NCBI GenBank assembly: GCA_028278325.1
Contig: JANQEO010000275.1
Location: forward strand, 1 to 64,000
Reading direction: 5' to 3'
DNA: 64,000 nucleotides
From: Candidatus Binatia bacterium
GTDB taxonomy: Bacteria > Desulfobacterota > Binatia > UBA1149 > JAJCZL01
Shown here: piece by piece, positions 33,000 through 42,757 of the stretch
Position numbering within the stretch: position 1 is the stretch's first letter
How the letters are laid out: the number at the start of each line of letters is the position of its first letter
The notes under the pieces: model-generated
Told to the model about the DNA's origin: nothing
The model's input: the letters and a program-made list of their open reading frames with translations, nothing else
The model's database searches: none
Made by a program: the position numbers and the translations under genes

Positions 33000-34505
33000 A
33001 TGCACGCACAAGCGGGCATGCTCGCCTCTACGTTCACCTGCTCTCACGAAGGCGTCGAGTCCTACCTCGTTCGCGTCGAAGCGCGGCTCACGAAGGGCCT
33101 GCCCGGGCTCGTCATCGTGGGGCTTCCCGACACCGCCGTGCGTGAGGGCAGAGAGCGGGTGCGCTCGGCCATCCGAGCCACGCAGTGCGAGTTCCCGCTG
33201 CGGCGGGGCTTGGTCAACCTCTCACCAGCGTCCAGACGCAAGGTGGGCGCGTCCTTCGACCTGGCCATTGCCGTAGCGCTGCTGGCTGCAGCCGGTCAAT
33301 GTGAACAATCCTCGCTCGACGGCACGGCATTGCTCGGCGAGCTCGGCCTCGACGGCAGGATCCGACCAGTAGCCGGTGGACTGCCGGCGGCACGCGCCGC
33401 CGGACGCGCCGGTATCCAGCGTATCATCGTGCCTGCGCAAAACGCGGCGGAGGCGGCGGTATGCCCCGACATCCAAGTGTTCTGCGGCGAATCCCTCGAA
33501 GATGTCGTCGCGACCATCAACAGTGGGTTCGATCGGCCACCGGTCGTGTTCGACGGCAAAGCCACGGCCGGCTCCGTACAACAGAGCTACGACGTAGACC
33601 TCTCGGAGGTGAGAGGACAGCCTGCAGCCTGCAGGGCGCTCGAGGTCGCAGCTGCGGGCGGCCATCACCTTCTGATGTCCGGGCCCCCGGGGACGGGCAA
33701 GACGATGCTGGCCCGCCGACTGCCGACCATCCTGCCGCCGATGTCGCTGCAAGAGTCGATCGAGACAACGTCGATACACAGCATCGCGGGAATGGCGGGG
33801 CCGGGTCCGCTCATCACGACAAGGCCCTTTCGCGCCCCCCACCACAGCACCTCGGCTGCCGGGATGGTGGGAGGCGGCAACCACCCGACACCGGGTGAGA
33901 TCAGCCTCGCTCACAACGGCGTCTTGTTCCTCGATGAGCTGCCTGAATTCAGCCCGCGCATCCTCAACCTGCTGCGAGAACCTCTGCAGGACCGACGTCT
34001 CACGCTTAGCCGCAGTGCCGGAAAGCTGACCCTGCCGGCATCCTTTCAACTCGTCGCCGCGATGAACCCCTGCCCCTGCGGATTTCACGCTTCGCGCTCC
34101 AAGCGTTGCGAATGCAGCGAGGCCGCCCTGGGCCGTTACAGGAGCCGGCTGAGCGGGCCACTGCTGGACCGGGTGGACATGCACGTCGTGGTGTCCTCGC
34201 TCACCTTCGGGGAACTGAGCGGCAAGCCACGCGCGCCCTCCTCGCGCGCCGTTCGCGAGCGCATCGTGCGGGCGCGGCAGTGCCGCAACGAGAGACAGCA
34301 CCGCGAAACCGCAGACCTCGTAGCCGGACCACTGGCCACCATGCTTAGGCAGGCCGTCGAACGACTGGGCCTGAGCGCGCGTGGAATCCGCAGCATCGTG
34401 GACGTCGCACGCACCATCGCCGATCTCGACGAGGCGGATGCTGTATCGTCCACCCACCTGGCCGAGGCGTTGCAGTATCGCCGCCCGCCGTGGTCGCAGG
34501 CATGA
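33000..34505 (+). CDS. comM: YifB/ComM family Mg-chelatase-like AAA+ ATPase
   Basis: 501 residues; a second Met at codon 7 (33018) is an equally good start because relatives begin ML(A/S). An N-terminal ribosomal-S5-like domain ([26 protein letters not shown]) is followed by the AAA+ core with Walker [18 protein letters not shown] and Walker [10 protein letters not shown], and a C-terminal lid with NPCPCGF and Cys residues. In Haemophilus and Vibrio, ComM is a branch-migration helicase that extends transformation heteroduplexes. Together with dprA 2 kb away this suggests competence or recombination, although no uptake genes are in the window. Confidence 0.93.
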   Translation: MHAQAGMLASTFTCSHEGVESYLVRVEARLTKGLPGLVIVGLPDTAVREGRERVRSAIRATQCEFPLRRGLVNLSPASRRKVGASFDLAIAVALLAAAGQCEQSSLDGTALLGELGLDGRIRPVAGGLPAARAAGRAGIQRIIVPAQNAAEAAVCPDIQVFCGESLEDVVATINSGFDRPPVVFDGKATAGSVQQSYDVDLSEVRGQPAACRALEVAAAGGHHLLMSGPPGTGKTMLARRLPTILPPMSLQESIETTSIHSIAGMAGPGPLITTRPFRAPHHSTSAAGMVGGGNHPTPGEISLAHNGVLFLDELPEFSPRILNLLREPLQDRRLTLSRSAGKLTLPASFQLVAAMNPCPCGFHASRSKRCECSEAALGRYRSRLSGPLLDRVDMHVVVSSLTFGELSGKPRAPSSRAVRERIVRARQCRNERQHRETADLVAGPLATMLRQAVERLGLSARGIRSIVDVARTIADLDEADAVSSTHLAEALQYRRPPWSQA

Positions 34506-34597
34506 AGAGGCGTGACGCGTTGAATTATACCTCTCCTTGACATCGGTATAGGCCATGCCACACAGTGGCGGCTCGATCCGGACGGAGCCGAGCGACA

Positions 34598-35425
34598 ATG
34601 CGTGTAATACTTGCTGCGATCGCGCTCCCTTGCACTCTTGCTTGGGCCAACGCCGCAACGGCGGCACCCGCGACTCAACCCAACACCCTGGAACGGCCCC
34701 GAGTCGTGGAAACCACCTTCAAGAGCGTCGACGCGACGATCGCGGCTCAGTGGGACTTTCCAACCCGCAGCCCTGCCCCCCTGGTCATCCTGATTCCCGC
34801 GTCGGGATCCCTGGACCGCGACGGTCTTCCGCCGGGCACGCCGCAGAGCGGCGGTGATGGAATCTACGCGCAGTTCGCGGACAAGCTGGTCGAGCACGGC
34901 TTCGCCGTGTTTCGTTTCGACAAGCCCGGCACCGGCAAGAGTAGTCGAGGTCACTACAACACGCCGCGATCCGATGCCCTCGAAGCATACGGCGCCGCGA
35001 TCAAGCACGCCCGGGTAGACCTCGACAACCTCTACCTGCTCGGTCACAGCTACGGCACGGATGCAGTCGCGGGCATCTACTCCCGCTACCAATCCGTAGC
35101 TCCCCCGGCCGGCGTCATCCTGCTTTCCAACCGGGTCGGGGAGACACAAGTTGTAAAGATTGTCGCCCCCACTTTGATCGTGGTCGGCGAGAAAAATCCT
35201 GATGACCTTTACCAGCGCGGGCGCTTCGCTGCCGAGGCGCGGGACAATGTCGAGGACAATCCACTCGAGACCAAGCTGGTGACGATCCCCGAAGCCGGAC
35301 ACGCCCTGTTGACTGAGGCCGAAACCGGCTCCAGCAAGGCCATCTCGCTGGATCCGCGCGCCGTCCAAGCCGTTCTCGACTGGCTGATGGAACAGGTCAG
35401 TAAGCGCGCCAGAGCCGCGCGCTAG
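34598..35425 (+). CDS. secreted alpha/beta hydrolase
   Basis: 275 residues from the ATG at 34598, preferred over a GTG 11 codons upstream because a signal peptide (VILAAIALPCTLAWANA) starts directly there and GGAG lies upstream. The hydrolase fold has LIPASGSLDRDG as the oxyanion strand, the nucleophile in LLGHSYGTDAV, and the final His in IPEAGHALL; the acid is likely in VGEKNPDD. A periplasmic esterase or peptidase-like enzyme is likely, substrate unknown. It lies between comM and an efflux operon without close coupling to either. Confidence 0.75.
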   Translation: MRVILAAIALPCTLAWANAATAAPATQPNTLERPRVVETTFKSVDATIAAQWDFPTRSPAPLVILIPASGSLDRDGLPPGTPQSGGDGIYAQFADKLVEHGFAVFRFDKPGTGKSSRGHYNTPRSDALEAYGAAIKHARVDLDNLYLLGHSYGTDAVAGIYSRYQSVAPPAGVILLSNRVGETQVVKIVAPTLIVVGEKNPDDLYQRGRFAAEARDNVEDNPLETKLVTIPEAGHALLTEAETGSSKAISLDPRAVQAVLDWLMEQVSKRARAAR

Positions 35426-35566
35426 CCGGGCGGCCCCCCGAACGCACCCGGACATCTCTATGACTCGCCAATAAGCCGCTGCTAGTCTCTGGGAGCGCTG
35501 CTATTCTTGAGTGTTGGGCCATGAGTCCAGGCCTCGCGCGATTGGCCGCGCTAGGCCCGTATCGCC

Positions 35567-36703
35567 GTGCTGATAGTACCGAAATCCTACCGACCGCGTC
35601 GTTTGCTGGTCGCTGGCACCGCGACGCTGTCGCTTGCCGGGCTTAGCTTGCTGGCAGCCGCTTGCGGCGGCTCGGAACCGTCGGCCGGAACCGTAAGGAC
35701 GCGAACTGTCCCCGTGGAGGCCGTGGCCGTCACGCTCGAGGACGTGACCGTGGCGATACAGGCAGTCGGCACGGTGCGCGCCAGCGAGATCGCCGAGATC
35801 CGATCCCAGGCCGAAGGCGTCATAGCCGAGATCCACTTCGAGGAGGGGGCGACAGTCGAAGCCGGTGAACTGCTGGTCAAACTCGACGACCGAAAACCTC
35901 AAGCGTCGAAGGCCCTGGCAGCTGCCGCTGTCGACAGGGCCAAGGCCCGCCTCAACGTCGAGAGACAGCGGCGCAAGCGTCATGAGAAACTCATCGAGGA
36001 AGAGTTGATCTCCGAAGAAACCTACGAGGAGGCTGAAGCCGCCTATCTCGCAGCCGAGGCCGATCTACGCGAGACGGAAGCAGCGCTTCGCCTGGCAGCC
36101 ACGACACTGGAGGACTTCCATATTCGTGCGCCCTTCGCGGGACGTGCGGGCGCCCAACTCCTCGACGTCGGCAACTACATAGAGAAAGGGATGCAACTCA
36201 CATCGGTCATGAAGACCGACCCGCTGGAAGTCGAGTTCGGGGTACCGGACCGCAACGCCGCAAGTATCTCCCCGGACACCTCGGCTCGGATCAAGAGCGG
36301 ACAGCTCGAGGTAGTCGGCGCCGTGCGCTTCATCGACCCCCACGTCGACGCCACCAACCGCCTCCTCAAGGTGACCGCCGAGATTCCCAATCCTGACGGA
36401 GGGCTGAGGCCCGGACAGTTCGTCGAGGTAACCATCGTCGCCGAGGTACGGCGCAACCGCCCGGTGATACCCGAACAGGCCATCATAGGCGTCGGTGGCC
36501 AGACCTGGGTGTTCGTCGTCGATGACGGAACGGTCGAGCGCCGTGCCGTCGGCCTGGGCACGCGGCTTCCCCGCAGGGTCGAGATACTCGAAGGAGTTGC
36601 CGCCGGTGAGACGATCGTGATCAGCGGCCAGCACCGGCTAAACGAAGGCGACGCCGTCGAGATCGTCGGGCCGGAGCCTGAGGCCGGCGTCACCAACGGC
36701 TGA
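35567..36703 (+). CDS. RND efflux periplasmic adaptor (HlyD/AcrA type), lipoprotein
   Basis: 378 residues from a GTG at 35567. The signal SLAGLSLLAAAC carries a lipobox with Cys near residue 33. Then follow the barrel-sandwich/biotinyl-lipoyl halves (AEIRSQAEGVIAEI and FHIRAPFAGRAGAQLLD) around a coiled-coil hairpin of about 80 residues rich in Glu, Arg and Lys, and the beta-barrel and membrane-proximal domains. It bridges the inner-membrane pump to an outer-membrane channel. The pump gene starts 7 bases after its stop. No TolC-like gene is in the window. Confidence 0.9.
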   Translation: MLIVPKSYRPRRLLVAGTATLSLAGLSLLAAACGGSEPSAGTVRTRTVPVEAVAVTLEDVTVAIQAVGTVRASEIAEIRSQAEGVIAEIHFEEGATVEAGELLVKLDDRKPQASKALAAAAVDRAKARLNVERQRRKRHEKLIEEELISEETYEEAEAAYLAAEADLRETEAALRLAATTLEDFHIRAPFAGRAGAQLLDVGNYIEKGMQLTSVMKTDPLEVEFGVPDRNAASISPDTSARIKSGQLEVVGAVRFIDPHVDATNRLLKVTAEIPNPDGGLRPGQFVEVTIVAEVRRNRPVIPEQAIIGVGGQTWVFVVDDGTVERRAVGLGTRLPRRVEILEGVAAGETIVISGQHRLNEGDAVEIVGPEPEAGVTNG

Positions 36704-36710
36704 GCGCAGG

Positions 36711-39700
36711 ATGTTTCTTACCGACGTTTCCGTCAGGCGTCCGGTCTTCGCCACGGTCATGTCCCTGGCCCTGGTCGTCATCGGTCTCGTGGGCTATTCC
36801 AGGCTGCCGGTCAGAGAAGTCCCCGACATCGAATTTCCCATCGTCTCGGTTTCGACCGTGCTGCCGGGCGCAAGCCCCGAAGTAGTCGAAACCGAGATCA
36901 CCGAGATACTCGAGGAGGAGCTCAACGGCATCAAGGGCGTCGACTTCATCTCCTCGGAGTCGAAGGAGCAGGTGAGCAGCATCATCGTGCAGTTCGACCT
37001 CGACCGCGACATAGACGCCGCCACGCAGGACGTACGCGATCGGGTCTCGCGCGTGCGTGGCCGCTTGCCTGACGACGCCGAAGAACCGCTGGTCGCCAAG
37101 TATGACGTCAACGCCGGCGCGATCATGTGGCTGGCGCTGTATTCCCCGACCCGCTCCCGCTTCGAGATCAGCGACCTGGCCGACAGTTTTCTCAAGCCGC
37201 GGCTGCAGACGGTGTCAGGCGTCGGCAGGGTCATCGTCGGGGGCTCGAACAGCCAAGCCATGCGCGTCGAGCTCCAGCGCGATCTGCTGGCGGCATACGA
37301 ACTGACGGTGAGTGAGGTCGTCGATGCGCTGCGCACACAGAACGTGGAGGTGCCGTCGGGCCGAGTGGAAGGGCAATGGCGTGAGTTCGTCGTCAAGACC
37401 GAGGGAGAGGTCTCGACGCCCGAACAGTTCGAACGCCTTATCGTCGCCTACAGAAACGACCAGCCGATCCGGCTCGGCAGCGTGGCGTCGGTGCGCAAGG
37501 GCTACGAGAATGAAAGAACCGGCGCCAGGTACAACGGGAGTCCGACCACGGGCCTGGGGATCGTCAAGCAATCCGACGCCAACACGCTGTCGGTAGCGGC
37601 GAGGGTCAAAGAACGCGTCGAGGAGCTCAAGCAAGAGCTGCCCGACGGCTACCAGCTGCAGGTCGCCTTCGACCAGTCGGGTTTCATCGAAAGGTCGGTG
37701 AGAGAGGTCCAGCAGACACTGCTGATCGCAGGCGTGCTGGTGCTGATAGTGATCTTCGTGTTCCTCCAGAGCCTGCGGTCGACGCTGATCCCGAGCATCA
37801 CCATGCCCGTGGCCATCATCGCCACATTCGGCGTGATGTACTTTCTCGGCTTCACCATCAACAACCTGACGCTGATGGCGCTGACCCTCGTCATCGGCGT
37901 GGTAGTAGACGATGCGATCATCGTCCTTGAAAACATATACCGTCACATGGAAGAAGGCGCCGATCGCCGAGAGGCGGCGCAGGCCGCCAGCTCGGAAATC
38001 GCCTTCGCCGTCATCTCGACAACGCTCACCCTGATCGCCGTATTCGTGCCCATCGCTTTCTTGTCGGGCATCGTCGGCCGCTTCTTCTTCGAGTTCGGCA
38101 TCTCGGTCGCCGTGGCTGTCGGAGCGTCCAGCTTCGTCGCACTGACCATGACACCCATGCTGTGTTCGAGATTCCTCTCGTCGCGGTCCACCGCAGCCCG
38201 AAGCGGCTTCTTCGGAGACACCGCCCGGCGCTTCGACCGTATGGTCTCGGACCTGTCCGCCAAGTATCAGACGGCCCTGGCGTGGGCCCTGTCCCACCGC
38301 GGCTACATGGTGGCCATCGTACTCGGCAGTCTGGCGCTGAGCGGTGTGTTGTTCTTCGTCGTCGGAAAGGAGTTCCTGCCCTCCGATGACCGTGGCTACT
38401 TCCAGGTCTACGTTTCGACACCGGAAGGCTCCACGCTCGCCTATCACGATCGTCAGCAGCGCGCCGTCGAGCAGCATCTCGACGATACCTCCGAGGTCAG
38501 GTCCTACTTCTCCATCGTCGCCCTCGGCAGAGGCGGCCCGGGGGCAGTCAACAAGGGCATGATGTTCGTGCGCAACCATCCCAAAGGTCCGTTGCGCGAC
38601 AAGAGCTCGAACGAAGTGATCACCGACATGCGCGCGAAGACGAGGACCATCGCAGGCGCCGATGTCGGATTCGGCACCTTCAACCCGCTTACCCGCGGCA
38701 CGAGCTCCAAGGCCCTGGAGTTCGTAATTCAATCGAGCGACTTCGACGAGTTGGGGCGTTACGCGAACCTGCTCAAGGCGAGGCTCTCCGAAGTAGACGG
38801 CTTTTCCGATGTGGAGACCAACCTGGAGATCAACAAGCCGCAGCTCAACGTCGCGATCGATCGCGACAAGGCGGGGGCGTTGGGCATCTCGGCTGCCGAC
38901 GTCGGAGACACACTCAGGGTCCTGCTCGGCGGCGACGCGGTCTCGACTTTCAAGCGGGGCAACGAACGCTATGACGTAATGGTCCAGCTGGCGGCGGCCG
39001 ACCGGTTCTCGCCCCAAGACCTCTCCAACATCTACGTGAGGACCGACAGCGGCGAACTGGTTCAGCTGGCCAACGTGGTCGCAGTGGAGGAAACGGTCGG
39101 TCCGAGCTCCGTCAATCATTACGATCGGCGAAGATCGGTGGTGGTAGAGGCGAACCTCGAGGGCATCGACCTCGGACGCGCCCTCGATAAGGTCAGCGCG
39201 ATGGCCGCTGCGCTTCTACCGGAAGGATTCTCGACCACGGTCCGCGGTCAGGCGCGCGAGTTCAAACGGGGCTCCAGCGGCCTCAGCTTCACCTTCGTCC
39301 TTGCGGTCATCGCCATCTACCTGGCCCTGGCCGCTCAGTTCGAGAGCTTCATCCACCCGCTGACGATCATGCTGGCCCTGCCGATGGCCATGTTCGGCGC
39401 CCTGGTGGGGTTAGCGGCAACCGGAATGACCCTCAACATCTACAGTTTCATCGGCATCATCATGCTCATGGGCCTCGTGACCAAGAACTCCATCCTGCTG
39501 GTCGACTACATCAACATTCTGAGGGCCGAGGGACTGGCGTGCCGGGACGCGATCCTGAAGGCCGGGGGCATACGCCTTCGTCCGATACTGATGACGGCGA
39601 TCTCGACCGTATTCGGCATCCTGCCGATAGCGATCGGTTTCGGAGCCGGCGCCGAGGGCCGACGCCCCTTGGGCGTAGCGGTCGTCGTGGGCATGACCAC

Positions 39701-39818
39701 GTCGACGCTCCTTACCCTGCTCGTAGTGCCGGTATTCTACAGTCTGTTCGACGCCTTGACCGCCCGCGTGGGAAAGAGGGCGCACGCAAGGCGCACCGCC
39801 GCCAAGGCGCAAGTCTGA
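36711..39818 (+). CDS. RND multidrug efflux permease (AcrB/HAE1-like)
   Basis: 1035 residues with the RND layout: one N-terminal helix, a large periplasmic loop, six helices, a second loop and five more helices. TM4 holds LVIGVVVDDAIIVLEN with the paired Asp that carry protons, and a Lys is expected in TM10 (GLVTKNSILLVDYIN). RRPVFATVMSLALVVIGL near the start and GPVIDNP-like motifs replaced by GASPEVVETEITEILEEEL fit the HAE family. With the adaptor it forms a proton-driven exporter; substrates cannot be predicted. Two long antisense open frames here are only codon-bias shadows. Confidence 0.94.
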   Translation: MFLTDVSVRRPVFATVMSLALVVIGLVGYSRLPVREVPDIEFPIVSVSTVLPGASPEVVETEITEILEEELNGIKGVDFISSESKEQVSSIIVQFDLDRDIDAATQDVRDRVSRVRGRLPDDAEEPLVAKYDVNAGAIMWLALYSPTRSRFEISDLADSFLKPRLQTVSGVGRVIVGGSNSQAMRVELQRDLLAAYELTVSEVVDALRTQNVEVPSGRVEGQWREFVVKTEGEVSTPEQFERLIVAYRNDQPIRLGSVASVRKGYENERTGARYNGSPTTGLGIVKQSDANTLSVAARVKERVEELKQELPDGYQLQVAFDQSGFIERSVREVQQTLLIAGVLVLIVIFVFLQSLRSTLIPSITMPVAIIATFGVMYFLGFTINNLTLMALTLVIGVVVDDAIIVLENIYRHMEEGADRREAAQAASSEIAFAVISTTLTLIAVFVPIAFLSGIVGRFFFEFGISVAVAVGASSFVALTMTPMLCSRFLSSRSTAARSGFFGDTARRFDRMVSDLSAKYQTALAWALSHRGYMVAIVLGSLALSGVLFFVVGKEFLPSDDRGYFQVYVSTPEGSTLAYHDRQQRAVEQHLDDTSEVRSYFSIVALGRGGPGAVNKGMMFVRNHPKGPLRDKSSNEVITDMRAKTRTIAGADVGFGTFNPLTRGTSSKALEFVIQSSDFDELGRYANLLKARLSEVDGFSDVETNLEINKPQLNVAIDRDKAGALGISAADVGDTLRVLLGGDAVSTFKRGNERYDVMVQLAAADRFSPQDLSNIYVRTDSGELVQLANVVAVEETVGPSSVNHYDRRRSVVVEANLEGIDLGRALDKVSAMAAALLPEGFSTTVRGQAREFKRGSSGLSFTFVLAVIAIYLALAAQFESFIHPLTIMLALPMAMFGALVGLAATGMTLNIYSFIGIIMLMGLVTKNSILLVDYINILRAEGLACRDAILKAGGIRLRPILMTAISTVFGILPIAIGFGAGAEGRRPLGVAVVVGMTTSTLLTLLVVPVFYSLFDALTARVGKRAHARRTAAKAQV

Positions 39819-39832
39819 GGCATTAGACTGCT

Positions 39833-39860
39833 ACCGCAGCCGCCTAAACGGCGGCCGCGG
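39833..39860. terminator. hairpin between convergent efflux and HU genes
   Basis: GCCGCC (39839-39844) and GGCGGC (39850-39855) form the core stem with loop TAAAC; flanking CCGC and GCGG extend it with small mismatches. It sits between the stop codons of two converging genes. No strong T run on either side. Confidence 0.45.
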
Positions 39861-39871
39861 CACAGACGGGA

Positions 39872-40150
39872 TCAGTTACCGAGAACGGCGTCCTTGAAGG
39901 ACTTGGCCACCGTGAACGCGGCTTTCGTCCTGGCGGGAATCTGGATTTCCTCACCGGTCTGAGGGTTTCGCCCTATTCGGGCCTTGGTTTCCCGCTTCTT
40001 GAAAGTGCCGAGACCCGGGATCTTTACCGGGTCACCTTGCTTTACAGCCGTCACCACAATGTCCACGAGGGACTCGAGCACGGTGTTGGACTGTTGCTTA
40101 GTTAGATCGGCCGCCTCGGACAGTTTTTCCACCAGTTGTGATTTCGTCAT
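39872..40150 (-). CDS. HU/IHF-family DNA-binding protein (second copy)
   Basis: 92 residues. MTKSQLVEKLSEAADLTKQQ is the N-terminal helix pair; IPGLGTFKKRETKARIGRNPQTGEE is the beta arm with Arg-Asn-Pro; AFTVAKSFKDAVLG closes it. It differs clearly from the copy at 26423 (helical part and C-terminus), so the two may form different homo- or heterodimers. GGGGAG is very close to the ATG. A sigma-70-type promoter with perfect TTGACA stands at 40181-40209, making this a separate unit downstream of ptsP. Confidence 0.94.
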   Translation of the reverse strand: MTKSQLVEKLSEAADLTKQQSNTVLESLVDIVVTAVKQGDPVKIPGLGTFKKRETKARIGRNPQTGEEIQIPARTKAAFTVAKSFKDAVLGN

Positions 40151-40180
40151 CTCCCCTACCCAAGCTGCAAATTTGCGCTA

Positions 40181-40209
40181 ATCGTTAGGCCTTTTGGGCT
40201 GCGTGTCAA
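40181..40209 (-). promoter_or_regulatory. sigma-70-like promoter of the second HU gene
   Basis: On the minus strand TTGACA (40209-40204) is followed by CGCA and, after 16 bases, TAACGA (40187-40182). The -35 is perfect, the -10 weak. The 10 bases TTGACACGCA are shared with the other HU promoter. Confidence 0.5.
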
Positions 40210-40270
40210 GCTTCGAGCCACCCGCCCGATGCCCCCCGGGTCCGCCTCCCCGGCATCCCCGGGGCCGCCA

Positions 40271-42541
40271 CTAGCTGAACGCTTCCACCAACTCTATGAG
40301 ATTATGTTGGCGTAAACACATGAACATATAGCCCTTGATCTCCTCCACGGTATCGAAGCGGAGAAGGTCGGCGGCTATTCGTCTCGCCATCGATACCTCG
40401 ATGCCCCGGATCAGCTTCTTGACCACCGGGATGTACTGGGAGCCCATGCTCAGCTCGTCGAGGCCGACCCCGACCAGGAACAGCGTGAACAAGGGGTTGC
40501 CCGCCATTTCACCGCACATGCCCACCCGCCGCCCGGCATCGTGGGCCGCCTCGACGATGGCGTGGATGGCTTGGAGTACGGCCGGATGAAGGGGCTCGTA
40601 CATCGGCGCGATCTTCCGGTTGTCCCTGTCCACCGCCAGGATGTACTGGATCAGGTCGTTGGTCCCGATGGATACGAAGTCGACTTCGCGGACGATCTGA
40701 GAGGCCCGCATCACAGCCGCAGGCACCTCCATCATGACGCCCAGCTCGACGTCGGCCGACGGAGGCTGTCCCTCGGCGCTGAGGTCGGCGACACACTCGG
40801 CGTAGATCTCGCGTACCCTCCGGATCTCTTCGACGCTGGTGATCATCGGGAACATGATCCGCACCGAAGCATCCGCGCCCGCGCACAGGATGGCGCGTAG
40901 CTGCTCCTTGAACAGACTCTCCAACTCCAGCGATACACGAATGGAGCGCCAACCCAGGAACGGGTTCTGTTCCTTGTGACCGCCCATGTAGGCCGGGTAT
41001 TTGTCGGCGCCGAGGTCGAGGGTTCGAATCGTTATCGGACGCCCGTCCATGCGCTTGATGATCTTGCGGTAAAGGCTCAGCTGCTCTTCTTCACTGGGAA
41101 AGTCGCGGTAGGAAAGAAAGGAGAGCTCGGTACGGTAGAGCCCGATTCCTTCGGCCCCGTAGCGGTCGACGAAGTCGAGTTCGCCGAGCAAACCGACGTT
41201 GGCCATCAGACCCACCCGGTGACCGTCGAGGGTCTCGGCGGGAAGGTCACGAATGTCCTCGAGCTCGCGCTGGAAGTTGACGTACTCGTCCTTGAGCCGA
41301 ACGTACTCGGCCAGGACGTCCTGACTGGGACGAACGTATACGGTGCCGGTATTGCCGTCGGCTATGACGTCATCGCCCTCGCAACACCTGGCAAGCAGCC
41401 CCTCGCAGCCGACTACCGTCGGGATCTCCAGAGACTTGGCGAGGATCGCCGCGTGGGAGGTGGTTCCCCCGCTTTCCGTCACGATGGCTCTCAGCTTGCT
41501 CGGGTCGACGGTAGAAAAATCGGTGAGGGTAAGCTCGGAAGCCACGAGAACGGCATCCTCGGTGATCTGGCGCGGCTCGTCCTCCTGCTCTACGCCAAGC
41601 AGGTGACGCAGAATACGCTGGCCGACGTCGCGCACGTCGACCGCGCGCTCCTTGAGATAGGGGTCGGACATTCGCTCGAAGCGCTCGGCGTACTCTTTGA
41701 TGACGGCCGCCAACGCCGACTCGGCGGCCAACCCGGCGCCGATCTCTTCGGCGACACGGGTCGACAGGGATTTGTCCTCTATGATCATCCGCAGCGCTTC
41801 ATAGATCGCTCCCCCGACCTCGGGCACGAGCTTGCGCATGCGTTCGCGCGCATTTTCGACTTCTTCGACACTTGCTCTCATGGCCACATCGAAGCGCTGC
41901 TGCTCGGCGATGGGATCGCTGACTGTGCGAAGGGGCACGTCGTCGAGCCCGACCTGAGGCAATAGGCAATGGGCGGGCCCTATCCCGAACCCGGGCGACG
42001 CCCCCAACCCCGAGAAGCGGAGACGCGCGTCGCCGTCCTCCTCATCAGCACTCGCCTCGCGCGGACGCGATGCTTCGTAGACCTTGAGCCGCTGTATCGC
42101 ATCGACCATCTCTCTGCGGTACCGGTCTCTTTCCTTTTCCTCCCGCTGTAAGCGCTCCGAAAGATGCGCGTTCACCATAGTCGCGCGGATGTGCCCCGCG
42201 ACTGACGTGAGCAGTCTCTCGTCCTGCTCCACGAACCTGCGCCGCCGCCGCGTCTGAACGGCGAGAACTCCCAGCAGGTTGTCGGGATCACCGACCGGGA
42301 CGGCCAGGAAGGAGTGGTATTTCTCTTCTGCGAGCTCGGGGAAGAACTTGAAGCGCTCGTGGGCCAGGGCGTCCTCGGCAACCACGGGCCCGGCTTTGTC
42401 CACGACGAGCCCGACGAGCCCCTCGCTGCGCTTCATGCTGACACGCCCGATGCTTCTAGCCGGCAGACCTTGGGTGGCCGCCAGGCTCAGCGTCTCGGTG
42501 TCGGGATCGTAGCTGTAGAGGGAACAGACATCGCAATCCAT
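40271..42541 (-). CDS. ptsP: phosphoenolpyruvate-protein phosphotransferase PtsP (GAF-EI), start uncertain
   Basis: 756 residues from the first ordinary start (ATG at 42541), but this cuts the N-terminal GAF domain. The in-frame sequence upstream, back to a TAA at 42718-42716, still encodes GAF residues (HLRLLEDIAGLVGRC) and contains no ATG, GTG or TTG; a CTG at 42697 is the best in-frame candidate. After the GAF domain comes the enzyme I part: phosphohistidine domain with GGTTSHAAILAKSLEIP, then the PEP-binding barrel (GIGLYRTELSFL, GTNDLIQYILAVDRDN, CGEMAGNP). It is the first enzyme of the nitrogen-type PTS and passes phosphate to NPr/HPr. No ptsN or ptsO is in the window. Confidence 0.88.
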   Translation of the reverse strand: MDCDVCSLYSYDPDTETLSLAATQGLPARSIGRVSMKRSEGLVGLVVDKAGPVVAEDALAHERFKFFPELAEEKYHSFLAVPVGDPDNLLGVLAVQTRRRRRFVEQDERLLTSVAGHIRATMVNAHLSERLQREEKERDRYRREMVDAIQRLKVYEASRPREASADEEDGDARLRFSGLGASPGFGIGPAHCLLPQVGLDDVPLRTVSDPIAEQQRFDVAMRASVEEVENARERMRKLVPEVGGAIYEALRMIIEDKSLSTRVAEEIGAGLAAESALAAVIKEYAERFERMSDPYLKERAVDVRDVGQRILRHLLGVEQEDEPRQITEDAVLVASELTLTDFSTVDPSKLRAIVTESGGTTSHAAILAKSLEIPTVVGCEGLLARCCEGDDVIADGNTGTVYVRPSQDVLAEYVRLKDEYVNFQRELEDIRDLPAETLDGHRVGLMANVGLLGELDFVDRYGAEGIGLYRTELSFLSYRDFPSEEEQLSLYRKIIKRMDGRPITIRTLDLGADKYPAYMGGHKEQNPFLGWRSIRVSLELESLFKEQLRAILCAGADASVRIMFPMITSVEEIRRVREIYAECVADLSAEGQPPSADVELGVMMEVPAAVMRASQIVREVDFVSIGTNDLIQYILAVDRDNRKIAPMYEPLHPAVLQAIHAIVEAAHDAGRRVGMCGEMAGNPLFTLFLVGVGLDELSMGSQYIPVVKKLIRGIEVSMARRIAADLLRFDTVEEIKGYMFMCLRQHNLIELVEAFS

Positions 42542-42757
42542 GGCGCCCGGGACCAGTCGGACGACGCCTTCGAGCGCTTCCTGAGGATCGTCGCAGCGAC
42601 CGACCAGGCCGGCAATGTCCTCGAGCAGCCTCAGATGGACCCGCGATCTTCCTTTGGTCTTGTCGCCGGGTTGTTTGCTCGTCTTCTCGATGTCCAGATC
42701 CTGCCGGCGGTGATGTTACATAGGGCGCATGTAGCGCTCAATAGGGCGGCTGCGGCC

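Noticed and set aside
37215..39119. 634-codon open frame antisense to the RND permease
   Set aside because: The sense frame is a full RND protein with all motifs. The antisense frame has no start signal or recognisable domain and is the usual mirror of GC-rich codon use.
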